Source: DASSBQ01 sp040981125
Lineage (GTDB): Bacteria > Nitrospirota > Nitrospiria > Nitrospirales > Nitrospiraceae
Assembly: GCA_040981125.1 (NCBI GenBank)
Contig: JANRMQ010000007.1
Span: 1-64,000 of the forward strand
Direction of reading: 5' to 3'
DNA length: 64,000 nucleotides
The notes under the pieces were generated by a model. The model was not told the origin of the DNA. It saw only the letters and a program-made list of their open reading frames with translations, and made no database searches. Below, one piece after another: positions 1 to 8,225 of the stretch (the stretch's first letter is position 1; each line of letters begins with the position of its first letter). The position numbers and the translations under genes were made by a program.

Positions 1-2
1 GC

Positions 3-476
3 ACCACCGGGTATGCCTGCGACAACAGCCTCTATAAAGAGCCGCATGGAAAACACGGTACCCCGTGGCATCAGGATGGGGCGTTCCATGGCAGATACTT
101 TCCCAATAACACGCTTGCCTTTTGGATTCCGTTGCAAGATGCGACATTGGAAAATGGGTGCATGCATTACATTCCACTCCGCAAGGGACAGATTTTGCTG
201 CCTCACCGGCCCTACTATCCGAATGACTATCGATCCGCGACGACGGATTGCGTTGATGCCACGTTGGGCGTCGCTTGTCCCCTTCAAGCAGGCGATGCGG
301 CGGTCCATGGCCCGTTAACCTTGCATTCCGCTCTAGCGAACAGTACGGATTTGATTCGCCGTACCTGGCTGTTGACATTTCGACCTTGGGGCAAATGGGG
401 ATTTTTTGCCCCCTCCCGACTCTTCCATCGGGTACGGGTAATTCACGACCGCTTTAGGTGGCGTCCAGATAACTGA
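3..476 (+). CDS. Phytanoyl-CoA dioxygenase (PhyH) family protein, 5'-truncated by window edge
   Basis: The C-terminal 157 residues of an Fe(II)/2-oxoglutarate-dependent dioxygenase. The frame is open from the first bases, so the true start lies outside the window. The Fe-binding pair of the PhyH family is visible as H-Q-D at visible residues 23-25 (TPWHQDGAFHG). It is followed by a LAFWIPLQDATLENGC stretch typical of the double-stranded beta-helix core. The distal His lies in LTLHSALANST (about residue 108), and arginines about 12 residues later (LIRRTW) could bind 2-oxoglutarate. The substrate cannot be inferred. The family hydroxylates varied small molecules, including phytanoyl-CoA, ectoine and halogenation substrates. 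Nothing next to it suggests a pathway. Confidence 0.85.
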   Translation, partial: TTGYACDNSLYKEPHGKHGTPWHQDGAFHGRYFPNNTLAFWIPLQDATLENGCMHYIPLRKGQILLPHRPYYPNDYRSATTDCVDATLGVACPLQAGDAAVHGPLTLHSALANSTDLIRRTWLLTFRPWGKWGFFAPSRLFHRVRVIHDRFRWRPDN

Positions 477-524
477 GGAGGAAGCCAAGCGGACATACCG
501 AAGCGGCTTGGAAACGGATCACGT

Positions 525-2081
525 CTACAGGGAGTCCGATCGGCTCGGCGGCAGCTTGTGCTCGGCGGATCGCAGCAGTTTAACCTTTAACACTTTTCGA
601 ATCTCGACCATCGCCAACGTATCCCGGGCGCAATATCGTGACAACGATTCGGCGATGCGTTCCTGTTCCACCCAATCAGTCTCCTGAAAAATCATGCGGT
701 AATACGCCCGCGCCGCGCTACTGCCGTCCTGAACGTCCAAATCCTGATAGCCCAGCGCCGGCACGATCGCAGGCAGGACCGTTTTGATGGAATAAGAGCC
801 GGCAAAGCCCGGATGGTAGTAATGCGCCTTGATGACCTCGTACAAATCCCACAGCCGCGCCATGACTTCCGTCAATCGACGTTTGAACGCGGGGAACGTC
901 TCGGCCAACCTCTCCAGAATAGCCCGCTCATAGCCTGAGTACACACAGATACTACCCTCTGTTCCCAGGACCGCGAGCAACGCCGTCACAAATTCTTCAC
1001 GGGGGTCCTTTGGATGGCGGTACAGAAATTCATGGTGCGCGATGGCGCCGTCGGCGTATTCGACATGATCGGACCACTGCATGGGAATGACCTGATACGG
1101 CCGGGTGGCGCGAAATCTTGGCACAGCCGGCATAAACGTTTCGAAATCGAGATGGTGCACGGGATAACGGGCGGAATCCAGCACGCGCGCCAGGTCGTCG
1201 CTCAACCATTCAACATTGTCTCTCACCCGCCGCTGCACGACGGACAGGCGGGCGTCCGGCGGAATATGATCGATCGTCTCGATTCCTTGTGAGAGGAGCA
1301 CAGCCGGAAGTTTTCCCCCGCCGGGCAGGTAATAGATCCATCGAGTCGGCTTGTCCTTCGTACAATAGTTCCAAAACGGACATTCATACGGGGAATGACA
1401 GTGGCTGTCGGGAACGCGCTCGGGCGCGGTCGGCTGCACCAGCATGGTCTGAAAGGAAGCCAGCCGATCGGGTACGAGCGCTATTCTGTCCTGTATTTCA
1501 CCCGTGAGATCCCGCCACGAGAAAAGCTGCTCGACATCCGGTTCTCCGTCTTCGTAGATATAGTGGTTATTCACATGCAGCACACCCGTTTCAACGACCG
1601 GCAGACCGGCTTCCCGCGCAACATAATATTGAATGGCCACATCATCGAGGTGTGTCTCTTTGGCTTTGGTCGAAGCCTTCACCTCAATGAGCCGCCATCG
1701 CGTCAAACCGTCGGCCGTAATGAGACGCTCGAGAATATCGACGCGGACAAACACATGGTTACAGTACAAGGCCGCTTCGAAAATAGCCGGTACCGCCGGA
1801 TCGGCGATCAGCTCGGCTGTTCGGGCCAAGGCTTCCTTCCCTTTTCGATAGGAGGCGTCCACCAGGACTCCGCGGGGAAACCGCTTGCGCGCCAACACGC
1901 CGATTTCCGTCCCCATATCCAAGATCGCTTGCGTGGCCGCATCGGGCCGCGTGGCCAATTCGGGATGATGAATAGCGAGATAAAGCCGCTTTTCACATTG
2001 CAGAGCGGCCAGGAATTTCGATTTCGAGAGACGATGAGGCGCGTGCAAAGGAAACGAGATAGATGCGGGAATAGTGATCAT
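525..2081 (-). CDS. DUF2779 / TM0106-type RecB-like nuclease protein
   Basis: A 518-residue protein with two nuclease-like halves. The N-terminal half carries a PD-(D/E)xK pattern: D115 in VRVDIL, then E133-x-K135 in LIEVKAST. A single N-terminal Cys (C29 in ALQCEKRLYL) and a later C228-x5-C234-x5-C240 group resemble the four-Cys Fe-S clamp of Cas4/AddB-type nucleases. The C-terminal half begins LDFETF (D312, E314), like the first acidic motif of DEDD/RNase H-type exonucleases, and matches the DUF2779 region. Known relatives are uncharacterised or tentatively assigned to DNA repair or defence. No cas, recombinase or other defence gene is nearby, so a specific role is not assigned. Family assignment is by recognition of the motifs. 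Confidence 0.8.
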   Translation of the reverse strand: MITIPASISFPLHAPHRLSKSKFLAALQCEKRLYLAIHHPELATRPDAATQAILDMGTEIGVLARKRFPRGVLVDASYRKGKEALARTAELIADPAVPAIFEAALYCNHVFVRVDILERLITADGLTRWRLIEVKASTKAKETHLDDVAIQYYVAREAGLPVVETGVLHVNNHYIYEDGEPDVEQLFSWRDLTGEIQDRIALVPDRLASFQTMLVQPTAPERVPDSHCHSPYECPFWNYCTKDKPTRWIYYLPGGGKLPAVLLSQGIETIDHIPPDARLSVVQRRVRDNVEWLSDDLARVLDSARYPVHHLDFETFMPAVPRFRATRPYQVIPMQWSDHVEYADGAIAHHEFLYRHPKDPREEFVTALLAVLGTEGSICVYSGYERAILERLAETFPAFKRRLTEVMARLWDLYEVIKAHYYHPGFAGSYSIKTVLPAIVPALGYQDLDVQDGSSAARAYYRMIFQETDWVEQERIAESLSRYCARDTLAMVEIRKVLKVKLLRSAEHKLPPSRSDSL

Positions 2082-2178
2082 GCTGCTGATCCAGGCTACA
2101 AAAGCCGGCGGGGTTTGTCCAGTGCGCGCATAGCGGCCTCCGATGCCGCCATCGCCGATCTGTTAGGATGGCCCTCCT

Positions 2179-3510
2179 ATGTCCACTAGCCGCGCCGAAA
2201 TCCGAAAGGCTGTCATGACGTTGGCGCTTCCCGTCACGGTGAGCAGCCTCCTGCAACGAACCGAGGGCATCATCGCCGTGTTTCTGGTCGGCGGATTAGG
2301 CGCGACCTCCATCGCGGCCGTCGGCCTGGGACAACTGTTGGCGTTCATCGGGACGACGCTGGCCTCGGGATTATCGGTCGGCGCCAACGTGATCGTCGCT
2401 CAACTCTGGGGGGCGCGGCGGACGCGGGACGCGAGCGAGGCCATGACCCATGTGCTCGCGATCGGCGCAGGCGTCTCGATGCTGCTGGTGGGGCTTGGTC
2501 TCGCGTGCAACCGAGCCGGGATGAAGCTGCTCGGGGCTGAGGACCCGTTGATCGAGCTGGCAGGACCTTATTCAGACATCATCTTCATAGTCATGCCGTT
2601 GACCCTGCTTCTGCATGTCCTCACGGCGATTCTGCAAGGAACCGGAGACACCAGGACGCCGATGTATGCCATGATCGCCGTCAACATCCTTCATGTGCTC
2701 GCGGCCTATCCCCTGATCTATGGATATGGGCCGGTTCCCGCCCTTGGCCTAAGCGGCGCGGCTGTCGCCGTCGCTCTGGCCGAGGTGGCCGGCGCCGTTG
2801 TTTTGCTGATTCGGCTCAAGCCGCTTCTGATCAAACCCCTGCGAATGCGTCTGGATCTCGTGTACTCCCTATGGCAAGTCGGAGCCCCGGTGAGCGGTGA
2901 ACGGCTGGTGCAACAAGCCGGCATTCTTCTCTATACCAAACTCGTGTTGCTGTATGGGACCGTCTCCTATGCCGCGCACCAGGTCGGGCTGTCGATCGAG
3001 GCCTTCTCCTTCCTTCCGGGATACGGGTTTGCGGTGGCCGCCGCGACCATGGTGGGGCAAAGTATCGGAGCCGGCCAGTATACCCGCGCCAAACATGAGA
3101 ACTGGGAAGCCAATCGCATGGCCGCCTCCATCATGGCCGGGATGGGAGCCGTATTTTTCTTTTTTCCCTATGCGCTGATGCGGGCGTTTACCGATGAGGA
3201 AGCCGTGATCGAGCTCGGCACAACGTTCCTGAAAATTGTCGCCTTATTGCAAGTCCCGCTTGCCCTCACGATGGTGCTCGCCGGTTCCTTGCGAGGCGCG
3301 GGGGACACCCGATTCATCATGTGGGCCACGATGGCCGGCATGTGGGGCATCCGCGTGCCGATCGCCTTTATTGCGACTCTCTGGCTGAGAGTGGATATCT
3401 TATATGTATGGAGCGCCATGATTGCCGACTGGACGGTGCGAATGGCGCTATTGCTCTGGCGCTATCGATCCGAACGTTGGCAGGAGATTAAAGTGATTGC
3501 TCACGAGTAG
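2179..3510 (+). CDS. MATE family multidrug efflux transporter
   Basis: A 443-residue polytopic membrane protein with about twelve hydrophobic segments in two repeated halves, as in NorM/DinF-type MATE exporters. The GTGDTRTPM stretch near residue 155 and the matching GAGDTRF stretch near 375 are the internally repeated MATE signature that follows the third helix of each half. These exporters use Na+ or H+ gradients to expel cationic drugs or metabolites. It starts about 100 bp from the divergently transcribed nuclease gene and converges on the next gene with a 6-bp gap. The substrate is unknown. Confidence 0.93.
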   Translation: MSTSRAEIRKAVMTLALPVTVSSLLQRTEGIIAVFLVGGLGATSIAAVGLGQLLAFIGTTLASGLSVGANVIVAQLWGARRTRDASEAMTHVLAIGAGVSMLLVGLGLACNRAGMKLLGAEDPLIELAGPYSDIIFIVMPLTLLLHVLTAILQGTGDTRTPMYAMIAVNILHVLAAYPLIYGYGPVPALGLSGAAVAVALAEVAGAVVLLIRLKPLLIKPLRMRLDLVYSLWQVGAPVSGERLVQQAGILLYTKLVLLYGTVSYAAHQVGLSIEAFSFLPGYGFAVAAATMVGQSIGAGQYTRAKHENWEANRMAASIMAGMGAVFFFFPYALMRAFTDEEAVIELGTTFLKIVALLQVPLALTMVLAGSLRGAGDTRFIMWATMAGMWGIRVPIAFIATLWLRVDILYVWSAMIADWTVRMALLLWRYRSERWQEIKVIAHE

Positions 3511-3516
3511 TTGACC

Positions 3517-4878
3517 CTAGCAGCGCTTCCTTTCCTTGGCAGGCGGGCGTGTATCCTTGCCCGACCCCACACGCACCTCAATCCGCCCCACTCCTTTGAC
3601 ATGAGCGCACAGATCTCCCAGGCCCGGCGCGATAAAACGGAACGGACCGCCTTTTGAATCGGGAATGGGCTTCCCTTCCATCTCGTACAACAACAGGCCA
3701 TGCCGGCGAGCCTGCTCCAAGGTCAGTGTCGCGGCATAGCGACCATCTTGGGAGTGAATGGTCACATGGTCGGCATCGATTCCCAAGGCCGGGATCTCGA
3801 GCAGACCCTTCACGGTGACGGCGCGACCGGTCATCCCGGGCGCCACGGCACCGACATCATCCACACGATGCTCTTCCGGGAGCTGTACAAGGGCTCGGCG
3901 ATCCAGGGTGAGAGGTTGGACCACATCGCCGTCGATCCGAACGATATCCGGTCCTGATCGTTCCTTCGTCGTCATGACCGTAATGAGCGCGGTCAAGGCT
4001 TCATTTACCGGCGTGGGAATGCCGAATTCACGGCCCTGCCGGACAATGAATCCATTCAAGTAGTCGATTTCGGTCGGCCGCCCCGCCTTCCAGTCGTCGT
4101 ACATCGAAGTATGGATGTCGCGGATCTCCTGCGTCCATTTGACGACCTTATCGGCCATGTCCGAAGGTAGAGGAACTTTCATCGCGGCGGAGACGGCCGT
4201 GATTTCCCCGACGATCTGACGGATGACTCGCATCATGTCCTCATTGTCCAGCGCCTTGGCTACCTGATCGTTGATCAGCACGGTGATGGGATTGAAGACG
4301 CAGTTCCAGCACATCTTTTCCCATTTGCTGCGCCTGATGTCCTTTGAAAGCTGGCATGGAATCCCGGCGGCGGTGAAGTGCTCGCGGATTCGGAGCAGCC
4401 GTTCGCTCTCGTGTCCCATGAACTCGCCGATCGCAACCGCGCCTCTCTTATAATGATCGATGACTCCCGGCTCGGCGATTTTGGAATAGATGAACGCGAC
4501 GCCGCCCACGACGCAATCTCGTTTCAGCCGCGCCAGGATCCGGTCTTCGGTATCGATCCCGTTCTGCAATGTCAGGAGCACGGTGCGATCGGTCAGGACC
4601 GGATCGAGCTGATCCAGAACCTCGTCCAAATCATAGGCCTTCACGGCCAGTACAATCAGGTCCGGGACAGGCAGTTCACGCGGATCGGATGCCGCGCGCG
4701 GGCGCACGGTGAACGACGATCCCCCGGCGCTCCGGATGGTCAGCCCGCGCTGCCGCACCGCGGCCAAGGTTCCAGGTCGCAATAAAAAGGACACCTGGGG
4801 GTTCTGCTTGGCCAAATGCGCGCCGAAAAAGCCTCCGACCGATCCGGCGCCGACGATCATGATCTCTTGCATCTTCAT
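3517..4878 (-). CDS. Ketopantoate reductase-like protein (PanE/ApbA family) with C-terminal extension domain
   Basis: A 453-residue protein. Residues 1 to about 310 are a full ApbA/PanE reductase: Rossmann motif GAGSVGG at residues 10-16, a catalytic-type lysine in RRSKWEKMCWN, and the C-terminal helical ketopantoate reductase domain (GRPTEIDYLNGFIV). Family members reduce 2-dehydropantoate to pantoate with NADPH for coenzyme A synthesis. They are normally about 300 residues. The last 140 residues are additional. They end in GKPIPDSKGGPFRF and GVGRIEV, which resemble the oxidoreductase molybdopterin-binding (SUOX-like) fold. The ATG at 4878 has an AGGAG site six bases upstream and is preferred over the TTG at 4881. 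True substrate is uncertain because of the fusion. Confidence 0.82.
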   Translation of the reverse strand: MKMQEIMIVGAGSVGGFFGAHLAKQNPQVSFLLRPGTLAAVRQRGLTIRSAGGSSFTVRPRAASDPRELPVPDLIVLAVKAYDLDEVLDQLDPVLTDRTVLLTLQNGIDTEDRILARLKRDCVVGGVAFIYSKIAEPGVIDHYKRGAVAIGEFMGHESERLLRIREHFTAAGIPCQLSKDIRRSKWEKMCWNCVFNPITVLINDQVAKALDNEDMMRVIRQIVGEITAVSAAMKVPLPSDMADKVVKWTQEIRDIHTSMYDDWKAGRPTEIDYLNGFIVRQGREFGIPTPVNEALTALITVMTTKERSGPDIVRIDGDVVQPLTLDRRALVQLPEEHRVDDVGAVAPGMTGRAVTVKGLLEIPALGIDADHVTIHSQDGRYAATLTLEQARRHGLLLYEMEGKPIPDSKGGPFRFIAPGLGDLCAHVKGVGRIEVRVGSGKDTRPPAKERKRC

Positions 4879-4966
4879 CAATCACTCCTACTGGTTGCAC
4901 GAAGGATGCGGGTACTATAGCATGCTCCTCGCCGGCTCAACAGCGAGCAATCCGCATGAACCCCGC

Positions 4967-5698
4967 ATGATTGATTCCTCTTCTCTTGATCTCCTCAAGC
5001 GACGGCTGGCTTCGGCCCGATCGGTCACGGTCATCACCGGAGCCGGGATTTCCGCCGACAGCGGCATTCCGACATTTCGCGGAGCAGACGGACTGTGGAA
5101 GAATTTCCGCGCGGAAGACCTCGCTACCCCGGAAGCCTTTGCACGGGATCCCCGTCTCGTCTGGGAATGGTACGACTGGCGCCGGAGCCTCATCGCTGCC
5201 TGCAAGCCGAATCCGGCACACGACGCGATCGCGGACCTGGAGCGGCGCTCGTCCGATTGCTGGTTGATTACTCAGAACGTGGACGGCCTGCACCGGCAAG
5301 CCGGTTCCCGAAATCTCTCGGAGATTCACGGGAATATCTGGATGGTCCGATGCACCGGGTGCGGTCTCGTCGCAGAGAATCGAGACGTCCCGCTCACCTT
5401 GCTTCCGGCATGCCGAGATTGCGGCGCCTTGCTGCGGCCCCATATCGTCTGGTTCGGAGAATCGTTGAATCCCCTCGACCTCGAACGGTGTGAGGCCGCG
5501 ATTGGAACGTGCGACCTCTGTGTGGTGATTGGGACGTCCGGAGTCGTTTATCCGGCCGCCGGGTTCGCCTTGCTCGCGAAGCGGCGCGGCGCCTACGTGG
5601 CCGAAATCAACCTCGATCCGACACCAAATTCTGAATTGGTGGATGTAACGATTCGCGGACGTGCGAAGGATATTGTCCCGCTTCTATCCTCTCCGTGA
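4967..5698 (+). CDS. cobB: NAD-dependent protein deacylase, sirtuin (CobB-like)
   Basis: A 243-residue sirtuin. The NAD-binding signature GAGISADSGIPTFR follows residue 22, with QNVDGLH, the catalytic His in EIHGN, and two CxxC zinc pairs (CTGC and CRDC). The YDWR stretch fits the YxxR motif of class III sirtuins such as SIRT5 and E. coli CobB, which binds succinyl or malonyl groups as well as acetyl. It probably removes acyl groups from protein lysines using NAD+, releasing nicotinamide. The ATG at 4967 gives a normal-length N terminus. An in-frame ATG at 4922 would add 15 residues. Its stop overlaps the convergent HAD gene by 15 bp. Confidence 0.93.
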   Translation: MIDSSSLDLLKRRLASARSVTVITGAGISADSGIPTFRGADGLWKNFRAEDLATPEAFARDPRLVWEWYDWRRSLIAACKPNPAHDAIADLERRSSDCWLITQNVDGLHRQAGSRNLSEIHGNIWMVRCTGCGLVAENRDVPLTLLPACRDCGALLRPHIVWFGESLNPLDLERCEAAIGTCDLCVVIGTSGVVYPAAGFALLAKRRGAYVAEINLDPTPNSELVDVTIRGRAKDIVPLLSSP

Positions 5699-6409
5699 GA
5701 GCAACGGATAGAGCGCATCCAAGCTCCTGATCGTCGGCACGGTGGAGGCCGCCGGTTCACCATCTCTGGCAAGCAACACCGCGCCAAGCCCCGCCCGGCG
5801 GGCCCCTTCAGCATCTTCAGCCAAACTATCCCCGACATGGAGCGCATCGTCCGGGTCAACCGCATGTTTCTCCAGCGCCTGTTTGAAGATTAACCCGGAC
5901 GGTTTTGCGGCATGGGCCAGGCTGGAAATGGTGACGGTGTCAAAAAACTCCTCGATCCCGAGCCCTCTCAGAATGGCAAACAACCTCGAATCGAAATTCG
6001 AAATGATGCCGAGTTCCAGCCCGCTGCTTTTCAGTTCTTTCAACACGGCCATCGTCTCAGGATAGAGCAGCCAGGTCTCGGCGCGCGCAAAGACGTCAAA
6101 CACATCCTCAAAGAAGGCGTCGAACCGTTCGAACATGCCGACCCGGTAGAACACGTTGTGTACGATATCGAACCACCACAAGCGCTCGCATTGCTTGATC
6201 TCCGTCGGCTCGGTCGCGGCAAATACGGGCGGCGGCGCATCCTGAAACGCCCGTGAAAACGCTGTCTTTACGGCGGATAATGAGCCTTCGGTTTTTTTGA
6301 AACCGTGGCGCTCCGCGTGGCGAACATAGATCTCCGCCACCGAGCCGTTCACGTGGAACAGCGTGCCGGCGGCGTCGAGGAAGACGACTTGAAACCGATC
6401 AGCGTCCAT
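5684..6409 (-). CDS. HAD superfamily hydrolase (HDHD3-like phosphatase)
   Basis: A 241-residue HAD-IA hydrolase. Motif I reads FLDAAGTLF, where the second Asp of the usual DxDxT pattern is replaced by Ala, as happens in some HDHD3-like members. Motif II is IISNFDSR, motif III the lysine in AAKPSG, and motif IV HVGDSLAEDAEGA. Members hydrolyse small phosphorylated metabolites in the cytoplasm. Substrate is not predictable. The missing second Asp of motif I, which normally acts as general acid, makes phosphatase activity less certain. It is transcribed convergently with the sirtuin gene. Confidence 0.88.
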   Translation of the reverse strand: MDADRFQVVFLDAAGTLFHVNGSVAEIYVRHAERHGFKKTEGSLSAVKTAFSRAFQDAPPPVFAATEPTEIKQCERLWWFDIVHNVFYRVGMFERFDAFFEDVFDVFARAETWLLYPETMAVLKELKSSGLELGIISNFDSRLFAILRGLGIEEFFDTVTISSLAHAAKPSGLIFKQALEKHAVDPDDALHVGDSLAEDAEGARRAGLGAVLLARDGEPAASTVPTIRSLDALYPLLSRRG

Positions 6410-6602
6410 CGTTTGCCTGCCTTGAGCCGATTCTACGGCCTTTTTCCATGGACATGCGGGGCATCGACCGTTCCTCCTGACAGGAACCGAATTCTATTGA
6501 GCCGTTCCGCTGAAGTCAAAAACGTACAGTTCGCGCTTTTCTTTGACAGCTTTCCGACCCTTTGCTAGCTTCGCAATTATTGGAGCTCATCGGAGTCGTC
6601 GA

Positions 6603-7793
6603 ATGCCGGCAACCATCTTCATCATCGATAGCAGTCCCGCCGTGCGGCGCATGGTCGAGCAGATCTCGTCGCCGCAGGGTTACGAGGTCATCGGATTCCA
6701 GGATGGTCCGGCCGCCTTGGAAGCTGCGCGGCGCATGACCCCGTCCTTGATCATTGTCGATTATCATCTCGACAAGATAACCTTTTCCGGATTCTGCAAG
6801 GAAGTCGCCAAGCTGAACAGCCTCGCCGACACAGTGCTGGTGTCCTTGGTCGATGCCGCCGATCGGTTGGACGAACAGCACCTGCGCATGCTGGGCGTGC
6901 AGGCGTGCCTGAAAAAACCGCTCCAACAGGAGCATCTTCTGGACACGGTCAAGCAACTGAAACAAAGCGCGACGCACCAGACCACGTCTACCACCTCCCT
7001 GAAGAAACGCGTGTGGCCCCCCGATTCAACGGCCACCGATGCGGGAGAGCAGCCGGCGGCCTCCATGGACACCGAACAGGCAAGCGCTGCAGAGCCTGAC
7101 AATCTTGTGCAGGAGGAGTCGCTCATGACGCCATTCACTCCTGTGCCGCACGCCGGCACAACACCGGACGGAACTGCGGAAACCACGCCTCGCTCGAATG
7201 GAGCCGCAGACGAGGCAATGCGCGGGTTCCTCGCGCACCTGCTTGAATCGGTCGTTCAACAGGCAGAGCAGAAGGTATCGGAACTCATTCCCATCGTCGT
7301 GACGAAGCAACTTGCACTCCACCTGCCGAAAGCGGTGCAGGAGGAAGTCCGGGACCAGATCACCTCGGCTCTGTCCGCTGATCGGATCGAAGCGGCCATC
7401 AGTGCGGCGCTCCACAATGAGCTGCCGAAGCAGGCGGCGTCACAGTTGACCGTATTGGAACAGAGCGTGAAGCGAGAACTCGGAGAGATCGCAGCGCCCC
7501 TCGTGGAGCGGACGAGCGAGAAACTGATTCGCGAAATGACCGCCGCCGGTCTTGAGAGGCACGTGCCGCGGGCCGTCCGTGATCATCTGGGGCCGGTCGA
7601 AATCGTGATCAAGGACGAGGTGCGGCAAGCGGTTGCACGGTCTGCCCAGCAGATCACCGAGGATATTGTCCGGGAGGCGGCGCCGGAGCTGATCCAGAAA
7701 GCCGTTCATCTCATTGTTCCGGACGTGGCAGAAACGCGGATCAGGGAAGAAATCGCCCGGCTCACCGCTCCCGAAGAGGTACGGCCGTCCTAG
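6603..7793 (+). CDS. Receiver-domain protein with long helical C-terminal region
   Basis: A 396-residue protein. Residues 1-125 form a CheY-like receiver: IIDSSPAVRR at the acidic pocket (one Asp replaced by Ser), the putative phosphoacceptor Asp in IIVDYHL near residue 51, and KKPLQ near residue 103. A polar linker of about 80 residues, rich in Thr, Ala and Pro, follows. The last 190 residues repeat amphipathic stretches of the type LPKAVQEEVRDQI, VPRAVRDHLGPVE and IVPDVAETRIREE, each about 30-40 residues. No DNA-binding or enzymatic output domain is visible. Similar receiver-plus-helix proteins in other bacteria serve polarity or scaffold roles, but function is unknown here. The ATG at 6603 aligns the receiver N terminus correctly. 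Confidence 0.82.
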   Translation: MPATIFIIDSSPAVRRMVEQISSPQGYEVIGFQDGPAALEAARRMTPSLIIVDYHLDKITFSGFCKEVAKLNSLADTVLVSLVDAADRLDEQHLRMLGVQACLKKPLQQEHLLDTVKQLKQSATHQTTSTTSLKKRVWPPDSTATDAGEQPAASMDTEQASAAEPDNLVQEESLMTPFTPVPHAGTTPDGTAETTPRSNGAADEAMRGFLAHLLESVVQQAEQKVSELIPIVVTKQLALHLPKAVQEEVRDQITSALSADRIEAAISAALHNELPKQAASQLTVLEQSVKRELGEIAAPLVERTSEKLIREMTAAGLERHVPRAVRDHLGPVEIVIKDEVRQAVARSAQQITEDIVREAAPELIQKAVHLIVPDVAETRIREEIARLTAPEEVRPS

Positions 7794-7906
7794 CGCTTGA
7801 CTTTTTTTGCCGCCGCCCGCCTTGCTTTCACAAGATTTTTGACACGCTGTACATTCTTCCGGTGCTTCTTTCTGGTCTTCCGATCCTTCTCCCGTCCTCT
7901 CGGCAT
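7790..7906 (-). CDS. Small very basic protein, 38 residues
   Basis: An ATG at 7906 preceded by a clear GAGGAG ribosome-binding site opens a 38-codon frame that is about half Lys and Arg (MPRGREKDRKTRKKHRK start, AAAKKVKR end). The strong Shine-Dalgarno and biased composition argue that it is real despite its size. A longer frame from 7984 has no such site. The stop codon overlaps the stop of the convergent receiver gene by three bases. Function is unknown. The composition suggests RNA or ribosome binding. Similar short basic proteins are, to my knowledge, annotated in Nitrospira genomes, which supports the organism guess. Confidence 0.65.
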   Translation of the reverse strand: MPRGREKDRKTRKKHRKNVQRVKNLVKARRAAAKKVKR

Positions 7907-7984
7907 AAGATATTCTCCTCGTTGGCGTCTCGCGTCGGCATGAGTTTGCCGACGCGCGCGTTGTATATCATACGGCCGCACCAC

Positions 7985-8225
7985 TCACAACCTCAGCCGC
8001 GCGCAGGACCTGTCTTGTGAGGGCTGATTGCGCATGTTAAGATGCCGGCCGCAGACACAGCCGGTGCACAGGACACCGGGTGCTCAGAAGACACGGCCCG
8101 CTCACTGACTCACGGGCGTCCACAAACGTGGCGCTCATTATTCTTCGCGCCGTGAACCTCGCACCCGTGCGCAACGCGAGACGATTCATTCATCGGCTCG
8201 CGCACCTCGCCGCTTATAGCGACAC
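7985..8225. other. Intergenic region upstream of valS
   Basis: About 240 bp between the small basic protein gene and valS. Short inverted repeats occur, for example the GCCGGC-rich stretch near 8045-8065. I see no convincing T-box leader, tRNA or conserved small RNA here, and no clear -35/-10 pair. The valS promoter is probably in this interval but cannot be placed. Confidence 0.5.

Noticed and set aside
7985..8225. T-box or other aminoacyl-tRNA leader upstream of valS
   Set aside because: No T-box signature or terminator/antiterminator pair was seen, and T-boxes are not expected in this phylum.
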